From contig NZ_QTKT01000010.1 of assembly GCF_018424605.1 (NCBI RefSeq), positions 94,059 through 158,058 of the forward strand: a stretch of DNA of 64,000 nucleotides, written 5' to 3'. The notes beneath the pieces are model-generated. The model saw nothing but the letters and a program-made list of their open reading frames with translations, searched no databases and was not told where the DNA came from. The stretch is from Marinobacter lipolyticus. GTDB taxonomy: Bacteria; Pseudomonadota; Gammaproteobacteria; Pseudomonadales; Oleiphilaceae. The position numbers and the translations under genes are program-made. Below are positions 36,130 through 45,274 of the stretch, one piece after another (within the stretch, counting starts at the first letter, position 1; every line of letters starts with the position of its first letter).

Positions 36130-36468
36130 GATGAACTCCCCTGTTCCTTCACTGTCAATCACTGTTATTGGTGTTATTGCCATGCGTTGAGCCTTGCACG
36201 GGTGATATCGGGTTACCTGATACGGATGCTTCCGTGGATACAAATAGATTACACCGATTTACATAATTTTACATTGCACCTGTACTGTTGACCAATATCG
36301 TCTGCGAGTCAATAGCGGACATTGCTCGAATGTATGGTTGAAGAGGGGGCGGAAGCGTTATCATGAGCGTATTGATAACCAGCGCACGTCCGCTCGGCTT
36401 GCAAGCTTGAAAAGCGGACGACTCACAACCACATTACAGGCAAGGGCACCGACTTCCGGTAAAGAATC
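36130..36468. promoter_or_regulatory. cspD-clpS divergent intergenic region with inverted repeats
   Basis: This 339-bp region has no convincing gene. It holds GTTATCA-N9-TGATAAC at 36357-36379, and CGTCCGCT (36387-36394) pairing with AGCGGACG (36413-36420) around the 10-bp palindrome GCTTGCAAGC (36397-36406). The motif AGCGGAC also occurs at 36314-36320. The cspD side is AT-rich (about 36240-36285), with TAATCT on the minus strand as a possible -10. I could not place promoters with confidence. Confidence 0.45.
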
Positions 36469-36831
36469 ATGAGGACTATCCAGAATTCTCTACTAGTATT
36501 GAATCAGGGGGAGGACGAACAACAGCCAGGGCGTCAGGACGACCTCAGTGTTGCTCCCGAGAAGCCAGCCCTCAAGCGCCCTGCGCGCTTTCGGGTGATG
36601 CTCCTGAACGACGATTACACCCCCATGGATTTTGTGGTGGATGTGTTAATGAAATTCTTCGGTATGAACGAAGAAAAGGCGACGCAGGTGATGCTGCTCG
36701 TCCATACGCAAGGAAAAGCCGTATGTGGGGTATATACCCGTGACATCGCAGAAACAAAGGCGGCACAGGTGAATCAGTATTCTTCGGAATGCGAACATCC
36801 GCTCCTTTGCGAGATTGAACGTGCGGACTGA
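36469..36831 (+). CDS. clpS: ClpS, N-degron adaptor for ClpAP
   Basis: ClpS delivers proteins with N-terminal Leu, Phe, Tyr or Trp to ClpAP. The 120-residue protein has a flexible acidic N-terminus and the core [20 protein letters not shown], with the DDYTPM loop that forms the N-degron pocket. It is 18 bp before clpA, the usual operon. Aat and Bpt, encoded downstream in the window, create such N-degrons, so the context supports a full pathway. Confidence 0.96.
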   Translation: MRTIQNSLLVLNQGEDEQQPGRQDDLSVAPEKPALKRPARFRVMLLNDDYTPMDFVVDVLMKFFGMNEEKATQVMLLVHTQGKAVCGVYTRDIAETKAAQVNQYSSECEHPLLCEIERAD

Positions 36832-36849
36832 TAGACCCAGGGGTGGCCC

Positions 36850-39120
36850 ATGCTGAGCAAAGATCTTGAAATTACGCTGAATACGGCCTTCAAAAATGCC
36901 CGCGACAAGCGCCATGAGTTCATGACGGTGGAGCATCTTTTGCTGGCCCTGCTGGACAATGAATCGGCGGTGGGTGTCCTGAAAGCCTGTGGTGCAGACC
37001 TGAAGCAGCTGCAGGAAGAGCTTGTCGAATTTGTCGACTCCACAACGCCCCTGATTCCGAGCAGCGACAGTGAGCGGGAAACCCAGCCCACGCTGGGTTT
37101 TCAGCGCGTACTCCAACGCGCGGTGTTTCATGTGCAGTCCTCCGGCAAGAAAGAAGTGACCGGCGCCAACGTGTTGGTGGCTATTTTCAGTGAACAGGAA
37201 AGCCAGGCGGTGTACGTGCTCAAGAAGCAGAGCATCGCCCGGATTGATGTGGTGAACTTTGTCTCCCACGGCATCTCGCGGGTGCAGGGCGCCGAAGACC
37301 AGGAAGGCCATGACCAGGCCTCCCACGAGGAAGGCGCCGAGGAGAGCGGCGCGTCCCGCCCGCTGGAAAGCTACGCCACCAATCTCAACGAGCAGGCCCG
37401 CCAAGGCCGGATCGATCCGCTGATCGGTCGCGAACACGAAGTGGAGCGCGTCGTCCAGATACTGGTGCGCCGCCGCAAGAACAACCCGCTGCTGGTAGGT
37501 GAGGCTGGCGTGGGCAAAACCGCCATCGCCGAGGGCCTGGCCAAGCGCATCGTGGACGGTCAGGTGCCGGAAATCATCTCGGACGCCGTGGTGTACTCGC
37601 TGGATCTGGGCGCGCTGCTGGCCGGTACCAAGTACCGGGGGGATTTTGAGAAGCGACTGAAAGGCCTGCTGGCGGAACTGAAGAAAGAGCAGCACGCCAT
37701 TCTCTTCATTGATGAGATTCACACCATCATCGGTGCGGGTTCGGCGTCCGGCGGCGTCATGGATGCCTCCAACCTGCTCAAGCCCATGCTGAGCTCTGGA
37801 GAGATCCGCTGTATTGGCTCCACCACGTTCCAGGAATTCCGCGGTATCTTCGAGAAGGACAGCGCGCTGGCGCGGCGTTTCCAGAAAATCGACGTCAACG
37901 AGCCGAGTGTTGAGGACACCTACCAGATCCTTCGCGGCCTGAAGCCGAACTTCGAGAAACACCACGACCTCAAGTACACCGACAAGGCCCTCAGGGTGGC
38001 GGCGGAACTGGCGGATCGCTATATCACTGACCGTCACTTGCCGGACAAGGCAATCGACGTGATTGACGAGGCCGGCGCGCGCCAGCGGCTGATGCCTGAG
38101 GGTAAACGCAAGAAGACCGTCGACGTGCCCGATATCGAGGATGTGGTGGCAAATATCGCCCGGATTCCGCCGAAAAATGTGTCCACCAGTGACAAGGACC
38201 TGCTGCGCAATCTGGAGCGGGATCTCAAGATGGTGGTCTTCGGACAGGACCCGGCGATCGAATCGCTGTCCACGGCAATCAAGCTGGCTCGTGCTGGCCT
38301 GAAAGCACCGGAGAAACCCGAGGGCGCCTTCCTGTTTGCCGGTCCTACCGGTGTCGGCAAAACCGAAGTCACCAAGCAGCTGGCCAAGGTTCTGGGGATC
38401 GAACTGGTGCGTTTCGACATGTCCGAGTACATGGAGCGCCACACAGTTTCCCGCCTGATTGGTGCGCCCCCGGGCTACGTGGGTTACGACCAGGGTGGCT
38501 TGCTGACCGAGTCGGTCAACAAGCATCCCCACTGTGTGCTGTTGCTGGATGAGATCGAGAAGGCGCATCCGGAAGTCTTCAACCTGTTACTGCAGGTGAT
38601 GGACCACGGCACGCTCACGGACAACAACGGCCGCAAGGCGGATTTCCGCCACGTGATTCTGGTGATGACCACCAACGCCGGTGCCGAGAGCATGGCGCGT
38701 CGGTCCATCGGCTTCAACGAGCAGGACCACAGCTCGGACGGTATGGAAATTATCAGCAAGACCTTCACGCCGGAATTCCGTAACCGTCTCGATGGCATCA
38801 TTCAGTTCGCCGATCTGCAGAAGGAAACCATCACCCATGTGGTGGACAAGTTCCTTACCGAGCTGCAGGCGCAACTGGATGAGAAGCACGTGGTACTCCA
38901 CGTGGACGAGCCAGCGAAACAGTGGCTTGCCGAGAAAGGCTACGACGTCACTATGGGTGCAAGACCGATGTCCCGGCTGATTCAGGACAAGATCAAGCGC
39001 CCTCTCGCCGAGCAGATCCTGTTCGGTCGCCTGTCAGAGAAGGGTGGTGACGTGCACATTCACCTGCGGGACGACGAGCTGGTGTTCGACTACGAGGATG
39101 AGCCCGCCGAAGCGGTGTAA
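36850..39120 (+). CDS. clpA: ClpA, AAA+ unfoldase of the ClpAP protease
   Basis: A 756-residue two-ring AAA+ ATPase. It has the double Clp N-domain (about 1-145), first AAA domain with Walker [14 protein letters not shown] and Walker [11 protein letters not shown], and second AAA domain with Walker [11 protein letters not shown] and Walker [12 protein letters not shown]. There is no ClpB-type coiled coil, which supports ClpA. The length is normal. It follows clpS and ends 24 bp before a strong intrinsic terminator. ClpP is not in the window. Confidence 0.97.
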   Translation: MLSKDLEITLNTAFKNARDKRHEFMTVEHLLLALLDNESAVGVLKACGADLKQLQEELVEFVDSTTPLIPSSDSERETQPTLGFQRVLQRAVFHVQSSGKKEVTGANVLVAIFSEQESQAVYVLKKQSIARIDVVNFVSHGISRVQGAEDQEGHDQASHEEGAEESGASRPLESYATNLNEQARQGRIDPLIGREHEVERVVQILVRRRKNNPLLVGEAGVGKTAIAEGLAKRIVDGQVPEIISDAVVYSLDLGALLAGTKYRGDFEKRLKGLLAELKKEQHAILFIDEIHTIIGAGSASGGVMDASNLLKPMLSSGEIRCIGSTTFQEFRGIFEKDSALARRFQKIDVNEPSVEDTYQILRGLKPNFEKHHDLKYTDKALRVAAELADRYITDRHLPDKAIDVIDEAGARQRLMPEGKRKKTVDVPDIEDVVANIARIPPKNVSTSDKDLLRNLERDLKMVVFGQDPAIESLSTAIKLARAGLKAPEKPEGAFLFAGPTGVGKTEVTKQLAKVLGIELVRFDMSEYMERHTVSRLIGAPPGYVGYDQGGLLTESVNKHPHCVLLLDEIEKAHPEVFNLLLQVMDHGTLTDNNGRKADFRHVILVMTTNAGAESMARRSIGFNEQDHSSDGMEIISKTFTPEFRNRLDGIIQFADLQKETITHVVDKFLTELQAQLDEKHVVLHVDEPAKQWLAEKGYDVTMGARPMSRLIQDKIKRPLAEQILFGRLSEKGGDVHIHLRDDELVFDYEDEPAEAV

Positions 39121-39144
39121 ATCCGCCTCTGGAGTGTAAAGCAG

Positions 39145-39174
39145 AAACCGCGCCTTTCCGGGCGCGGTTTTTTT
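39145..39174 (+). terminator. Intrinsic terminator after clpA
   Basis: AAACCGCGCC at 39145-39154 pairs perfectly with GGCGCGGTTT at 39161-39170 around a TTTCCG loop, and the T-run continues to 39174. This is a canonical Rho-independent terminator for the clpS-clpA operon. Confidence 0.9.
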
Positions 39175-39328
39175 ATGCCCCTGCCTTTTGCAGTTGACCG
39201 CTTTTTAACCGATGCAATGGCGGCCCTGTCAATCCATTCAAGGCTGATCTCTGTCAGTTTAGAAAGCTCCGCCGGATGAAGCGGTTTCCGAGGGGGCTCA
39301 CTAACAACAATGACAAGGAATCAGACGA

Positions 39329-40360
39329 ATGAGGTTTCTCGCTGCATTGCTGGCAGGCGCACTGGGTCTGTTGGTCTGGACCCCGGCAGTGGCTGTTGAA
39401 CAGAAACAGTTCTGTGTATTTGACGTCGCGGGTGCCGGTGGCTTTGTTTACAAGACCTTGCAGGAATACCAGCGCAAGATGATTGAGACGGGCGTGAAGC
39501 TGACGATGAAGCCCTACACCGACGAGGACCGGGCCGTTGCCGATTTTCGGGCGGGGTATTGCGATATCGTTGCACTCACCGATATGGGTGTTCGCCATTT
39601 CAACGATTTTACAGGCTCTATCAGCGCCATAGGGGCGGTGCCTTATTACGAGGATTTGCGGGTGTTGATGCATATCCTGTCCAGCCCGCGGGTGGACGAG
39701 CATCTTGCCCAGAACGGCTTCCAGATACTGGGGGTCGCCCCGATGGGTGCGGCTTACCTGTTTGTGAATGATCGCCGGATCGATCACGTCAATGCCCTTG
39801 AGGGCAAGCGTATTACCGTGTTCGAGGGTCACCACGATGCCCGCCACATGGTTGAGTATGTTGGCGCTATACCGGTGAACGCGAAAATCTCGAACTTTGC
39901 CCGACTGTTCAATTCCGGTGAGGCTGACATCAGTTACGCGCCGGCCGCGGCGTACGAGGTGCTCGAGATGTTTCGCGGCATGGGTGACCAGGGCGGCATC
40001 GTAAAATATCCGGTAGGCCAGGTGACCGTGCAACTGGTGGCCAGGGAGGGGGAGTTCGATGAACGTTTTGTGCGCCGGTCTCGAAAGAATGTTGCCCGTC
40101 TTTATCCGGAATCGATCCGGGTGATTCGCCAGTACGAAGAATCGATACCCGACGAGCGCTGGGTGGATATCTCACCGGCGTCCATTCGCGGGTATCAGGA
40201 GATGCTGCGCAGCGTGCGTATCGACATGCAGAATTCGACGGAGGGCGGTGGCATGCTGGCGGCGGGTGTATACGACGACAGCATGATGACCATCCTCAGG
40301 AAGGTCCGGTGTTATACCAACCCCGGAGCGGGAGAGTGCAGTGCTGAAGATCGGGAATGA
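39329..40360 (+). CDS. AdeT-like putative solute-binding protein (periplasmic)
   Basis: A 343-residue protein with an N-terminal signal peptide (cleavage near AVA-VE at about residue 22) and the conserved features of the AdeT1/2-type putative solute-binding family: FCVFDVAGAGGFVYK, a YCDIVALTDM segment, GVAPMGAAYLFVNDR and NFARLFNSGEADI. The family resembles TRAP-type DctP binding proteins, but no permease gene is nearby. AdeT has been reported in Acinetobacter efflux, with uncertain function. It is a single-gene unit between two terminators. Confidence 0.8.
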   Translation: MRFLAALLAGALGLLVWTPAVAVEQKQFCVFDVAGAGGFVYKTLQEYQRKMIETGVKLTMKPYTDEDRAVADFRAGYCDIVALTDMGVRHFNDFTGSISAIGAVPYYEDLRVLMHILSSPRVDEHLAQNGFQILGVAPMGAAYLFVNDRRIDHVNALEGKRITVFEGHHDARHMVEYVGAIPVNAKISNFARLFNSGEADISYAPAAAYEVLEMFRGMGDQGGIVKYPVGQVTVQLVAREGEFDERFVRRSRKNVARLYPESIRVIRQYEESIPDERWVDISPASIRGYQEMLRSVRIDMQNSTEGGGMLAAGVYDDSMMTILRKVRCYTNPGAGECSAEDRE

Positions 40361-40375
40361 GTGCGTTCAAAACTG

Positions 40376-40400
40376 AAAAAGCCCCGGATCCGGGGCTTTT
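40376..40400. terminator. Bidirectional terminator between the AdeT-like gene and infA
   Basis: GCCCCGGATCCGGGGC (40381-40396) is a perfect palindrome flanked by an A-run (40376-40380) and a T-run (40397-40400). It can terminate both the AdeT-like gene (plus strand) and the convergent infA transcript (minus strand). Confidence 0.88.
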
Positions 40401-40418
40401 CAGATGTCACGCTGACGA

Positions 40419-40637
40419 TTAACGGGCGCGGTAAACGATGCGTCCCTTGCTGAGATCGTATGGGGTCAGCTCAACTTTTACCTTGTCGCCGGTCAGTATA
40501 CGGATGTAGTTTTTCCGCATCTTGCCTGAAATGTGGGCGGTCACAACGTGGCCGTTGCTCAGCTCCACACGGAACATGGTATTCGGAAGGGTATCAACAA
40601 TAACGCCTTCCATTTCAATGACATCTGATTTCGCCAT
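40419..40637 (-). CDS. infA: Translation initiation factor IF-1
   Basis: A 72-residue S1-like OB-fold protein ([40 protein letters not shown]). IF-1 assists 30S initiation complex formation at the ribosomal A site. The length and sequence are typical. The clpA-infA-aat neighbourhood is conserved in gammaproteobacteria, although here an AdeT-like gene lies between clpA and infA. It ends 19 bp from a bidirectional terminator. Confidence 0.98.
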   Translation of the reverse strand: MAKSDVIEMEGVIVDTLPNTMFRVELSNGHVVTAHISGKMRKNYIRILTGDKVKVELTPYDLSKGRIVYRAR

Positions 40638-40718
40638 TCAGTAGAAACCTCGTTTGGAATTAACTTGCCTTGATTTTAAATTGCGCAATTCTGCCTGAAT
40701 TGTCGCCATTTAGCAAAA

Positions 40719-41432
40719 TCAGTTGCGCTCCAGTACCTGCCACTGGCCATCCCGCAGGGCTTCTATGGGCCGGAAACGGGTTTTGTAGTTCATTTTCCGG
40801 CACTGGCGAATCCAGTAACCGAGGTAAAGGTGTGGCAATCCCCGGGTTCTGGCGGCCTCTATCTGCCAGAGAATGGCAAAGGTGCCGAGACTGCGGGCTT
40901 CATACGCTGGATCAAAAACCGTGTAAATGGCAGACAGCCCGTCGTCGAGCAGGTCAACGGCGGCGAGGCCGACCAGCTTGTCGGCCAGGCGTATCTCCAG
41001 AAACCAGGAGTCGGTGGCGCCTTCCACCAGAAAGGATGTGAATTGCTCCCGGGAAGGCGGGTACATGTCACCGTCGGCATGGCGCTGCTCGATATAATCG
41101 GCATAGAGCTGATAGTAACGCTCGGTGAAACTTGCAGGCACCAATTCGCAGGTCAGGTCGGCATTCCGGTCACGTACCCGCCGCTGACTGCGGTCCGGGA
41201 GGAAGTCGTCGACCCTCAGTCGAACCGGTATACAGGCATTGCAGGATTCGCAGTGGGGCCGGTAATAATGCGAGCCGCTGCGGCGAAAGCCAAGCGCTGT
41301 GAGCTGGCTATAAAGTTTCTTGTCGATATTCGCCCTGGGATCCACAAACATGGTGGTGGCCTCACGATTCGGCAGGTAACTGCAATCGTGGGGTGGTGTG
41401 GCGAAAAATACCAGGGTTCTGAGATTACTCAT
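40719..41432 (-). CDS. bpt: Bacterial leucyltransferase Bpt (arginyl-tRNA-protein transferase family)
   Basis: Bpt attaches leucine from tRNA to N-terminal Asp, Glu or similar residues, making them N-degrons for ClpS. From the ATG at 41432 (AGGAG five bases upstream) it is 237 residues, with CSYLPNREATTMF near the N-terminus, the CxxC-like CESCNACIPVR and the conserved LGYWIRQCRKMNYK. The start overlaps the aat end by 8 bp. The frame opens further at 41549 without family sequence. Paired with aat and clpSA it completes an N-degron branch. Confidence 0.93.
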   Translation of the reverse strand: MSNLRTLVFFATPPHDCSYLPNREATTMFVDPRANIDKKLYSQLTALGFRRSGSHYYRPHCESCNACIPVRLRVDDFLPDRSQRRVRDRNADLTCELVPASFTERYYQLYADYIEQRHADGDMYPPSREQFTSFLVEGATDSWFLEIRLADKLVGLAAVDLLDDGLSAIYTVFDPAYEARSLGTFAILWQIEAARTRGLPHLYLGYWIRQCRKMNYKTRFRPIEALRDGQWQVLERN

Positions 41433-42147
41433 GCACTCCTCCGGGCCCGGGCCATTGCCACTGGAGTTGCCAGGAGCTCTGGTTCGGAGAGCGGTCGACA
41501 CCTGCTCTGAGTATAGATAAAAACTCGCTTCGGGGAATGCTTCGTGCACCCATTTTCAGCAGATGAGAACTCTCGACCTGGCAGTCCATAACGCGGTAGC
41601 CCCACTGATCAAGCTGATGGGCCAGGTGAACCATCAGCACCTTGGAGGCGTTGGTTTCCAGCGAGAACATGGATTCCCCGAAAAAGCACTGGCCGATGCC
41701 CAGTCCGTACATGCCGCCCACCAGTTCCCGGCCGGGATTCCACACTTCGATGGAGTGGGCAATGCCTTGCTGGTGCAGCTGGGTGTAGCTATGGATCATG
41801 TCGTCGGTGATCCAGGTGCCTTCGGTTCGGGTGTCCGCGCACAGCCGGATAACCTTGCGGAAATCCTGATCGCAGGTCACCGTGAAATAGCCACGGTTAA
41901 GGGTGCGTCTGAGGCTGCGGGATACGTGGATCTCATCGGGAAATAACACGCACCTTGGATCGGGAGACCACCAGAGGATGGGCTGGTCGTCGCTGAACCA
42001 GGGAAAAATGCCGTTGCGGTAGGCGAGGATCAGGCGTTCGGTAGAGAGGTCGCCACCCAGGGCGAGTAGCCCGTCCGGTTCGTCGAGGGCTTCTTCGGCG
42101 GGAGGAAACCAGAGGTGGTCAGGGTCTATCCAGGGTAGTGAGGTCAT
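41425..42147 (-). CDS. aat: Leucyl/phenylalanyl-tRNA-protein transferase Aat
   Basis: Aat adds Leu or Phe to proteins with N-terminal Lys or Arg, marking them for ClpS-ClpAP. The 240-residue protein has the family start FPPAEEALDEPDGLLALGGD, the substrate segment PWFSDDQPILWWSPDPRCVL and GGMYGLGIGQCFFGESMFS. It overlaps bpt by 8 bp, so the two transferases are probably co-expressed. Upstream, toward trxB, is a 187-bp region with a long inverted repeat. Confidence 0.96.
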   Translation of the reverse strand: MTSLPWIDPDHLWFPPAEEALDEPDGLLALGGDLSTERLILAYRNGIFPWFSDDQPILWWSPDPRCVLFPDEIHVSRSLRRTLNRGYFTVTCDQDFRKVIRLCADTRTEGTWITDDMIHSYTQLHQQGIAHSIEVWNPGRELVGGMYGLGIGQCFFGESMFSLETNASKVLMVHLAHQLDQWGYRVMDCQVESSHLLKMGARSIPRSEFLSILRAGVDRSPNQSSWQLQWQWPGPGGVHE

Positions 42148-42194
42148 TCGGATCCGTTGCTTTCAGTGACTTGCAAACCGAATTCCGGAGTAGC

Positions 42195-42299
42195 GGGCCT
42201 CGGGTACAAGCGGCTGAAACACGCTGTGGATACGTCCTTGTACGCTTGGCTCCGCCATCCATGGCTCCGCACAGTTTCAGCCGCTTGCACCCGAGGCCC
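42195..42299. repeat. Long inverted repeat between trxB and aat
   Basis: A 26-bp left arm (42195-42220, beginning GGGCCTCGGG) is repeated in inverse orientation at 42274-42299 with one mismatch. The 53-bp centre contains further complementarity: TGTG (42225-42228) with CACA (42270-42273) and the palindrome GCCATCCATGGC (42254-42265). The element has no open frame and looks like a REP/BIME-like or MITE-like sequence. From memory, similar elements with a CCATCCATGG core are scattered in Marinobacter-like genomes. No second copy was noticed in this window. Confidence 0.75.
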
Positions 42300-42334
42300 T
42301 CGTCGAGCTTCTGAGTTGCTTTCCTCAGTGTAGA

Positions 42335-43363
<1,029 letters not shown>

Positions 43364-43425
43364 CTATCACGAACCGGGTGATGTTCCAGTAATTTTGGGC
43401 AATTCCTGTCATTAACGAATGCTAT

Positions 43426-44337
43426 TCACTCAATGACAGATACCGAGGCAAGAAGTTGCCTGACCCGTTCCTTGCTCTTCCCGGACTCTCCCTGTTCCAG
43501 CCGATGCTCTGCAACGGCCGGAAAAACCGCTTGAATATCGTCGGGCAGCACGTGATGACGGCCGTCCATCAGGGCCCAGGCCCGGGCGGCGCGCACCAAT
43601 CCCAGGCCGGCGCGAGGAGACAGTCCGTAAAGCAGTCCCGGCATGCGGCGGCTTTGTTCCAGCAGTCGCTGAACGTAATCCAGCAACGCCGGGCTGGTGG
43701 TCACACGGCTGATGGACTCCTGCAGGGATTCAAGGTCCTGCTGGCTCAGCAACGTCGGCAGCTTGTCCGTCAGGGTGCGGCGATCCTCACCTTCCAGCAG
43801 CTCCCGCTCGGCTTTCGGATCGGGGTAGCCCAGGCGCAGTCGCATCAGGAAGCGGTCCAGCTGGGATTCGGGCAGCGGATAGGTACCGCCCTGTTCAATG
43901 GGGTTCTGGGTCGCGATCACGAAGAAGGGGTGGGGCAGCGGCCGGGTTTCGCCTTCAATCGACACCTGCCGTTCTTCCATGGCTTCCAGCAAGGCGCTCT
44001 GGGTGCGTGGTGAGGCGCGGTTGATTTCGTCTGCCAGCACAACCTGGGCAAAGATCGGGCCTTTATGAAAGACCAGTGAACCTGCTTCCTTGTCGTACAT
44101 GGAGTAACCCAGTACGTCGGACGGGAGCAGGTCATTGGTAAACTGGATGCGCTGGTAACTCAGCCCCATGATCCGTGCCAGTGCGTGGGACAGGGTGGTT
44201 TTCCCCATGCCGGGGATATCTTCAATCAGCAGATGGCCCCGCGCCAGCAGGCCGCAGATGGCCAGGCGGACCTGCTGCTCCTTGCCCAACAGAATGGTGT
44301 TGAGCTCGGTTACTACGCTGTCGATCATTTTTTTCAT
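43426..44337 (-). CDS. MoxR-family AAA+ ATPase
   Basis: A 303-residue AAA+ protein with Walker A IPGMGKTTLS (about 41-50), Walker B VVLADEINRASPRTQSALLEAM and the MoxR sensor region FFVIATQNPIEQGGTYPLPESQLDRF. MoxR ATPases usually act as chaperones for VWA-domain proteins or metalloenzymes. The usual partner genes (DUF58, VWA, DUF4129) are absent on both sides. The ATG at 44337 starts 8 bp past the aguB stop; the frame opens at 44382 inside aguB, which is less likely. Confidence 0.92.
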   Translation of the reverse strand: MKKMIDSVVTELNTILLGKEQQVRLAICGLLARGHLLIEDIPGMGKTTLSHALARIMGLSYQRIQFTNDLLPSDVLGYSMYDKEAGSLVFHKGPIFAQVVLADEINRASPRTQSALLEAMEERQVSIEGETRPLPHPFFVIATQNPIEQGGTYPLPESQLDRFLMRLRLGYPDPKAERELLEGEDRRTLTDKLPTLLSQQDLESLQESISRVTTSPALLDYVQRLLEQSRRMPGLLYGLSPRAGLGLVRAARAWALMDGRHHVLPDDIQAVFPAVAEHRLEQGESGKSKERVRQLLASVSVIE

Positions 44338-44344
44338 GCAGGAG

Positions 44345-45274
44345 TCAGTCCCGTACCCGTTTGAGGATGTCGCCGTACGCATCGATGCGTCGGTCTCTCA
44401 GATACGGCCAGATGCGCCGAATCGATTCGCTGCGGTGGCGATCAATGGCGGCGTGCAGAATGGTCTCGGAGGCGTCATCTGCCCGTGCGAGAATCTCTCC
44501 CTGCGGACCACAGATAAAGCTGTTCCCCCAGAAGCGGATACCACCGGACTGCCCGGAAGGGTCGGCTTCGGTGCCTACCCGGTTGGGTGCGATAACCGGG
44601 AGGTTGTTCGCCACCGCGTGGCCCCGCTGCACCGTCACCCAGGCATCAAGCTGGCGGGCCTGCTCGGAGGCCTCGTCTGTCATATCCCAGCCAATGGCGG
44701 TGGGGTAGATCAGCACCTCCGCACCGGCCAGTGCCATCAGCCTGGCGGCCTCCGGATACCACTGATCCCAGCAGACCAGCACACCAAGTTTTCCGACGGA
44801 CGTTTCGATCGGTGTAAAGCCGCTGCGCCCGTCGTTGAAGCTGGCGTCGCCGGGGGTGAAATAGAATTTTTCGTAAAAACCGGGGTCGTCCGGTATGTGC
44901 ATCTTGCGATAGATGCCGGCAATGCGGCCGTCGCGCTCAAACACCACAGCCGTATTGTGGTAGACGCCGTTCATGCGGCGCTCGAAGATCGAGCCCACCA
45001 GCACAATGCCGAGTTCGGCGGCCAGTGCGCCAAGCGTGTGGCTGGTTGGCCCCGGTATCGGTTCGGCAAGTTCGAACACCGAAGTATCTTCCGTCTGGCA
45101 GAAGTACAGGGTGGCATGCAGCTCCTGCAGGATCACCAGTTCCGCGCCTTCAGCGGCTGCCTCACGTATCAGCCGTTCGCTGGTCGCCAGGCTGACGGCT
45201 TTGTCGTCGCTGCAGGTCTGCTGTATGGCGGCAACCTTCAGTGTGCTCGAGGTTTGAGGGGCAGCATGGTTCAT
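44345..45274 (-). CDS. aguB: N-carbamoylputrescine amidase AguB
   Basis: AguB hydrolyses N-carbamoylputrescine to putrescine, CO2 and ammonia. The 309-residue nitrilase-superfamily enzyme has the catalytic Glu in VILQELHATLYF, the catalytic Lys in the YRKMHIPDD segment and the nucleophile Cys in GVLVCWDQWYPEA. It overlaps aguA by four bases (ATGA), and the two genes form the agmatine-to-putrescine route. Confidence 0.95.
   Translation of the reverse strand: MNHAAPQTSSTLKVAAIQQTCSDDKAVSLATSERLIREAAAEGAELVILQELHATLYFCQTEDTSVFELAEPIPGPTSHTLGALAAELGIVLVGSIFERRMNGVYHNTAVVFERDGRIAGIYRKMHIPDDPGFYEKFYFTPGDASFNDGRSGFTPIETSVGKLGVLVCWDQWYPEAARLMALAGAEVLIYPTAIGWDMTDEASEQARQLDAWVTVQRGHAVANNLPVIAPNRVGTEADPSGQSGGIRFWGNSFICGPQGEILARADDASETILHAAIDRHRSESIRRIWPYLRDRRIDAYGDILKRVRD

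Noticed and set aside
36646..38568. A 640-codon open frame on the minus strand
   Set aside because: It is antisense to clpS and clpA; the real genes account for the conservation and the region has no ribosome-binding site for this frame.
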